Below are positions 60,430-64,000 of a stretch of DNA of 64,000 bases, piece after piece; within the stretch, counting starts at the first letter, position 1, and every line of letters begins with the position of its first letter. This DNA comes from Thermoplasmata archaeon (lineage in GTDB: Archaea > Thermoplasmatota > Thermoplasmata > Lutacidiplasmatales > UBA184). The notes beneath the pieces were generated by a model. That model was not told the origin of the DNA and searched no databases. It saw only the letters and a program-made list of their open reading frames with translations. The translations under genes and the position numbers were made by a program. The stretch is taken from assembly GCA_028864975.1 (NCBI GenBank), contig JAGWLG010000010.1, positions 1 to 64,000 on the forward strand. The letters run 5' to 3'.

Positions 60430-61584
60430 TCAGGTCGAGCATCGCGGGCAGGAGAGCACCCTCACTCCGGTGAGCGCCGAGGGGATCAGGGAGCTTCCAC
60501 ATCGTCGGCAAGCGGGAAAGGCGGGTCGAGCGCCGCCCCTTCCCATCTTCACCGAGGAGGACGCGAGCGCGTCCTTCGACGGCGTGGCCCGCGCTCGGAC
60601 CGCGACCGTACCCAGGACGACCGCGAGCAGCGCGGCGGCCGCGATCGTCCCCAGGACCGGGGGCGAGAGGACCCAAGCCGGCACCAGCGCCCTCGGGAAG
60701 TGTAGGGTGCTAAGGGCCACCGTGGGATCGTAGGAGAGCGAAGCATAACCGCCAGGGGCTCCGACGAAGAGCAGGTCGACGGACGAACTCTGGTCGTCGC
60801 TCGAGCCCTGGACGGAGCTCACGACGGAGACGGAAGCGCCAGCGCCGCCAGGGTAGCTGACCGAGGCCGTCGGTCCCCAGGTCAGACTAGCGATCGGCGA
60901 GCCCGAGCCGCCCCCCGACTCCTCGACGTCCTCCCCCGAGCTTCCGGAGGTGAGGTTCGTCGCTTGGGCCGCGCGGGCACCGAGCACCAATCCCAGGCTG
61001 TCCGAGGGATCCTGCCACGGCCAGCCCGAGGCCTGGACGTCGAACTTCACCCTCCAGTCGGAGCTGCCGCCGCTGTTCGAGAGATGGAAGGTCAAGGCGA
61101 CGTCGATCGGGGTGGAGTTCCCGTAGACGTAGTCGAGAGGCTCCGAGGTGTTCCAGGTCCCCGTCGCGGGAGAGGCGCTCGGCGTGCCCGTGAGCTGCAC
61201 AAGGACTCCTGAGGAGGTGGTCGACCAGGAGAGGTTCCAGCCGGGATCACCGTCTCCCAAGGGGGCGTACGCCACAACCTCCCCTGACGGCGCGACCTCG
61301 GCGAGACCCACAGCAGAGGCGCTGAAGTTCACCCGGCCATCCTGCACAGAAGAGACCCAGAACGTGGGGGTCTCTCCGGCGAACTGGAGCCGGACCTCTC
61401 CGTTCGTCCAGGTGAAAGGTGCAGGGTGCGGGTCCTCCGACGGCGCGCCCGGCGTGTCGGCACGGGCGGAGGAGGCCCCCAGGGTGAGGAGCAGGAGGGC
61501 GGCTACGAAGGTCGCGAGGAGGGTGGGGAGAGCTCGGCCCCGGAAGGCGGCGGTCCGGCGAGAGAGGAAGGTCGAGTCGTTCAC
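60430..61584 (-). CDS. Secreted/anchored surface protein with C-terminal zinc ribbon
   Basis: A 384-residue protein. The signal peptide (TLLATFVAALLLLTLGASSARA) is followed by a Ser/Gly/Trp-rich exterior domain of about 270 residues. A membrane helix comes next (VLGTIAAAALLAVVLGTVAV), then a cytoplasmic tail with a zinc ribbon (FPACRRCGSS...LSCPRCST). Exterior motifs such as GWNLSWSTTSSGVLVQL suggest a beta-sandwich. GTG 61584 gives a normal signal peptide; upstream in-frame codons would add residues that disrupt it. Element B lies 41 bases upstream. Confidence 0.75.
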   Translation of the reverse strand: MNDSTFLSRRTAAFRGRALPTLLATFVAALLLLTLGASSARADTPGAPSEDPHPAPFTWTNGEVRLQFAGETPTFWVSSVQDGRVNFSASAVGLAEVAPSGEVVAYAPLGDGDPGWNLSWSTTSSGVLVQLTGTPSASPATGTWNTSEPLDYVYGNSTPIDVALTFHLSNSGGSSDWRVKFDVQASGWPWQDPSDSLGLVLGARAAQATNLTSGSSGEDVEESGGGSGSPIASLTWGPTASVSYPGGAGASVSVVSSVQGSSDDQSSSVDLLFVGAPGGYASLSYDPTVALSTLHFPRALVPAWVLSPPVLGTIAAAALLAVVLGTVAVRARATPSKDALASSSVKMGRGGARPAFPACRRCGSSLIPSALTGVRVLSCPRCST

Positions 61585-61625
61585 GGTCGTTCCTGACCGG
61601 TCTAGTTCGGCCAGATGGTCAAGCG

Positions 61626-61659
61626 TTTTGGCGCAGGGTCCGAACTGGCTGGTGCAAGC
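61626..61659 (+). promoter_or_regulatory. Element B (conserved intergenic motif)
   Basis: Starts TTTTGGCGCAGGGTCCGAAC and ends with TGGTGCAAGC. It matches element C at 28 of 34 positions. Read toward its gene it gives TTGCACCA, GTTCGG and TGCGCCAAAA. TGCRCCA occurs twice at about 22-base spacing, two helical turns. It lies 41 bases before the GTG at 61584. Confidence 0.6.
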
Positions 61660-61699
61660 TCTGGAGGGGGACGGCTCCCGGACACCGACCGCCATGGGT

Positions 61700-62224
61700 T
61701 CATTCCCTCAGGAGGCCGACGAAGGCCTCCAGGAACCGGTCCACGAGGCGATCATCGAAGCTCTCGCGGTAGGACCGGAGGAGCCCCTGCACACGGGCGG
61801 GGGAGGTCGGGCGGTAGCGGCGCGACTCGCCCTCCAGGTAGCTCTCGACGACCCCTCGCTCGATCATGTGGCGGAGATGGAAGGAGACCGTGGACCGGCT
61901 GAGCCCCACCCGGGAGGGGAGCTCCGCGAACGTGAGCCCCGGGGATGCGAGCATCTCGACGAGCAGCACGCGTTCGGCTGGGCTGCGGAGGAAGAGGAGG
62001 ATCTTTCGGTCCTCCCACGTCATCTCCTGGGGGAAGTAGCGGTCGCGTCCGCCCGCCCGCTCGCGGCGTAGCGCGCCGCCGCGCGTGAGCTGGTCCAAGT
62101 GGTACGCGGTCTGCCCCCAGCCCAGATGGAGCGCTCGTTGCAGCTCTCGCGCGCTGATCCCGGGGTTCGCGCGCACCGCTTCGAAGATGCGGCGACGGGT
62201 GCCTTGCTGGAGGAGCTCATCCAT
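61700..62224 (-). CDS. Double winged-helix transcriptional regulator
   Basis: A 174-residue DNA-binding protein with two winged helices. The first (about 1-65) has RRIFEAVRANPGISARELQRALHLGWGQTAYHLDQLTRGG. The second (about 75-140) has RVLLVEMLASPGLTFAELPSRVGLSRSTVSFHLRHMIERG, both ArsR/MarR-like. A C-terminal helix may dimerise. No cysteine or metal site is present, so the signal is unknown. Its ATG overlaps the end of the membrane-protein gene upstream by 8 bases. It lies between elements B and C, the best candidates for its targets. Confidence 0.88.
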   Translation of the reverse strand: MDELLQQGTRRRIFEAVRANPGISARELQRALHLGWGQTAYHLDQLTRGGALRRERAGGRDRYFPQEMTWEDRKILLFLRSPAERVLLVEMLASPGLTFAELPSRVGLSRSTVSFHLRHMIERGVVESYLEGESRRYRPTSPARVQGLLRSYRESFDDRLVDRFLEAFVGLLRE

Positions 62225-62516
62225 GCCCGGGGACCGTGGCGGTGGGCCTCCGTCGGACCACGGAGAGGTAAAGCAGGCCCGCGGCCGCCACGAGGATCAT
62301 GAGCGGGAGCGAGGCGACCTGAAGACGCGCGCCGTAGAGGGGCGAGACCTCACCCACCAACGCGGCCACCCCGACCGCAGCGAGGAGGGTGAACGAGCCG
62401 GCAATGAAGTAGAGCCGCCGCTCCTCGTACCGTTTCGCCGCGAGGACGGCGATGAGGGCGAGAGTTCCCGCGAGACCCGCCAGAAGGACCGCCAAGAAGA
62501 CCGAGATGAGGTCCAC
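62217..62516 (-). CDS. Three-helix membrane protein upstream of the regulator
   Basis: A protein of about 99 residues: DLISVFLAVLLAGLAGTLALIAVL, LYFIAGSFTLLAAVGVAALVG and SLPLMILVAAAGLLYLSVV are membrane helices. A basic segment AAKRYEERRL lies between the first two. It could sense the envelope state and pass it to the regulator encoded directly downstream (8-base overlap). GTG 62516 is preferred; a longer frame from 62579 would start inside element C. Confidence 0.65.
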   Translation of the reverse strand: MDLISVFLAVLLAGLAGTLALIAVLAAKRYEERRLYFIAGSFTLLAAVGVAALVGEVSPLYGARLQVASLPLMILVAAAGLLYLSVVRRRPTATVPGHG

Positions 62517-62566
62517 GGCGTCTGCACGGACCTGTTGGCTATGAGGGCTCGGTGTGGGCGGCTGGG

Positions 62567-62600
62567 GGTTGCACCACACCGTTCGGAGCCTGCACCAAAA
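62567..62600 (-). promoter_or_regulatory. Element C (conserved intergenic motif, shared divergent region)
   Basis: On the minus strand it reads TTTTGGTGCAGGCTCCGAAC and then GGTGTGGTGCAACC. It lies between the divergent membrane-protein/regulator unit (GTG 62516, 50 bases away) and the small secreted protein (ATG 62646, 45 bases away). It could control both, including autoregulation of the regulator. Confidence 0.6.
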
Positions 62601-62645
62601 GCCTAGTCCCCTTCGTGGCGCCTCGAGGGTCCAGAGGTCGACAAC

Positions 62646-62894
62646 ATGGGCGCACTACCCTTGGTGCTGCTGGCCGTGATCGGGGCGACCGCCCTGGTCG
62701 CGCCGGCCGTCGTGCACCTCCCGGCGTTTTCCCATCCGGCCTCCGGTAGCGGAGCTTCCGGGTGTCCATCGGACACCCAGCCGAGCCCGGGGGACGGATC
62801 GGACGGACCCGGAGAGAACGAGAGCGAGATGGAGTACGAGAACGAGTCGAGCGACGATGGCTCCGATGGCGGCTCGGGCTCCTGCGGCTCGTGA
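62646..62894 (+). CDS. Small secreted acidic protein
   Basis: An 82-residue protein. A signal peptide (LPLVLLAVIGATALVAPAVV) is followed by a 50-residue acidic, Ser/Gly/Asp/Glu-rich tail with two cysteines (GCPSDTQ, GSCGS). It is low complexity and has no family signature. A short secreted or anchored acidic peptide could bind cations. ATG 62646 is 45 bases after element C. Confidence 0.6.
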   Translation: MGALPLVLLAVIGATALVAPAVVHLPAFSHPASGSGASGCPSDTQPSPGDGSDGPGENESEMEYENESSDDGSDGGSGSCGS

Positions 62895-63088
62895 GCACGA
62901 TGAGCGGACCTAGCGGTCAACGGCACCGTCCGCCGACCGGAAGCAGGGACCCCCGCGCCTCGAGGGCGGGCGGGGTCCCTGAACCCTTTCCCACCCCCGC
63001 GCGAGGACTCGCGAAGGCGAAGGAGGCGGGTCGCGGGAACTTCGCTTCGTCCCTGCCGCACCCACCGATCGCGCTCCTCCCCGGCTCC
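62895..63088. other. Intergenic region before the propeller gene
   Basis: About 190 bases of GC-rich sequence with no recognisable promoter, motif or gene. The reading frame of the following gene stays open through most of it, so part may be coding if its true start lies further upstream. Confidence 0.3.
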
Positions 63089-64000
63089 TTGCCGCGGCCC
63101 ACATCGCCCGTTCCCTCGCCCATCCGAGGGCCGCGCCCTCGCCATCACACTGCGTCTGGCCTTCGTGTTCCCATCCTGTTCCTTTCCGCGTGCCTGGTCT
63201 CGATGGTCCCGGGGTCGGTCGCCCATCCGACGATCGCCGGTGCCGCGAGCTGGACCCAGTTCCATGGCGACGCCGCGCTCACCGGCACGACGACGACCGG
63301 CGCCCCCGGTGGGACGACGCTCTACAGTGTCGACCTGACGCGCGACCTCGGGGCCGGCGTCGCGGACCCGCTCGGGAACGACTTCCCCTACCAAGCCTCC
63401 CCCGTCACGGACGGCACCAGCGTGTACGTCGCGCTCAACAACGCCGTGGTGTCCGTTTCCGCTGCCAGCGGGAGCTTCGAGTGGCTGCGCGGGATGCCGG
63501 GCGGCAGCGGCAATGGTCCGGTCGTCGGGACCCCGCTGCTCGACAACGGGATGCTCTATCTCGACCAGGATGGCGGCCCAAACGAGCTCGCCGCCCTCTA
63601 CCCGGGGAACGGCACGATCGCCTGGACCCTCACGTCGCCGAGCGGAGGCAACCCCTCCGCTTCCTCCGTCGTCGAGGAAGGGGGTATGCTCGTCCTGGCG
63701 GACACCTCGGGTGGGTTCTTCTGGCACCCTCCCTCTTCCACCGGCCTCTGGGGGGCTCCGGCGGTCCCCGGAGTGGCCGAGTATTTCGCGACGCCGAGCT
63801 TCACGGTCGTGAACGGGCAGGGTGCGGCGTGGGTACTGCCGGACCGTGGGAACCGTTCCCTCGACGCCTGGAGCCTGAGCGGGGTGCCCCTTCCAGGGTT
63901 CCCGGTCGCGACGGGACAGTCCCTGGACCGGCTCTTCTCGTCAGCGGCCCTCGTGAACCTGACCGCGCCGAGCGGTGCGGTCTCCACATGGGCCATCTTC
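63089..64000 (+). CDS. PQQ-type beta-propeller surface protein (runs off window edge)
   Basis: The frame is open to the end of the window. A signal peptide (RVPILFLSACLVSMVPGSVAHP) precedes a propeller of PQQ-like repeats: ASPVTDGTSVYVALNNAVVSVSAASG, then GTPLLDNGMLYLDQDGG...LAALYPGNGTIAWTL and ASSVVEEGGMLVLADTSGGFFW. Such propellers bind ligands or act as assembly scaffolds; none of the alcohol-dehydrogenase cofactor motifs can be checked in this partial gene. The start is uncertain: TTG 63089 leaves a full signal peptide, whereas ATG 63203 would remove most of it. At least 304 residues are present. Confidence 0.7.
   Translation, partial: MPRPTSPVPSPIRGPRPRHHTASGLRVPILFLSACLVSMVPGSVAHPTIAGAASWTQFHGDAALTGTTTTGAPGGTTLYSVDLTRDLGAGVADPLGNDFPYQASPVTDGTSVYVALNNAVVSVSAASGSFEWLRGMPGGSGNGPVVGTPLLDNGMLYLDQDGGPNELAALYPGNGTIAWTLTSPSGGNPSASSVVEEGGMLVLADTSGGFFWHPPSSTGLWGAPAVPGVAEYFATPSFTVVNGQGAAWVLPDRGNRSLDAWSLSGVPLPGFPVATGQSLDRLFSSAALVNLTAPSGAVSTWAIF

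Noticed and set aside
1-64000. CRISPR arrays, insertion sequences, phage genes or tRNA-linked attachment sites
   Set aside because: I found no regularly spaced repeats, transposase or integrase motifs, or tRNA 3' ends in either strand.

Overview
The window is 64 kb of G+C-rich archaeal chromosome. Archaeal markers include the tRNA-Ile2 agmatidine synthetase TiaS, the archaeosine-synthase radical-SAM subunit RaSEA, a CTP-dependent (archaeal) riboflavin kinase, an Sm-like protein, a TPD-motif nuclease, a KaiC-like ATPase, two DUF835 domains, and TATA-type promoters placed about 26 bases before near-leaderless start codons. Two-component signalling, DnaK/Hsp20, Kelch and PKD surface proteins and many zinc ribbons point to a high-GC, probably mesophilic member of the Thermoplasmatota. 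That placement is an inference. I see no tRNA, rRNA, CRISPR array or insertion sequence.

1-8.2 kb (+): TiaS, a zinc-ribbon/DUF835 protein, a small protein overlapping a KaiC-like ATPase, a hybrid histidine kinase and its HPt protein. 8.3-16.1 kb (-): a hypothetical protein, a response regulator with an unknown output domain, an S41 peptidase, a PLP aminotransferase, and a pair of BchI-type AAA+ proteins. One of that pair carries four zinc-ribbon-like units and intact nucleotide motifs; the other is a degenerate copy on a 300-residue coiled coil. They are divergent from a tail-anchored PRC-barrel protein at 16.3-17.6 kb.

17.6-34.3 kb: a surface protein, HisS (3' end overlapping a TPD nuclease gene by 152 bases), an anchored Pro-rich protein, NadE, a membrane protein, and a 1013-residue STAND-like ATPase with a DUF835 domain between Walker A and Walker B. 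Then come RaSEA-RibK-Sm in one unit, DnaK, Hsp20, thioredoxin, a DUF350-like membrane protein and a START-like protein. 34.8-38.4 kb (+): M20 amidohydrolase, VOC protein, DUF1801 protein and SufS-like enzyme.

38.5-44.5 kb (-) reads as one osmotic/ion-stress unit: trehalose-synthase-like glycosyltransferase, MscS channel, tiny membrane peptide, HAD phosphatase, RCK/TrkA protein, Na+/H+ antiporter and universal stress protein. 45-48.5 kb: an ABC exporter, a ParB-like protein and a DinB-like protein.

48.5-64 kb is a cell-surface region. It holds very large Kelch/PKD and Ig-like proteins. Two of them are each followed, with a 4-base ATGA overlap, by a 4-TM partner. There are also zinc-ribbon proteins and a double winged-helix regulator. 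Three copies of a 34-base intergenic element lie around the regulator genes and upstream of secreted-protein genes. I consider this the best candidate for an undescribed regulon. The last gene, a PQQ-type beta-propeller, runs off the right edge.
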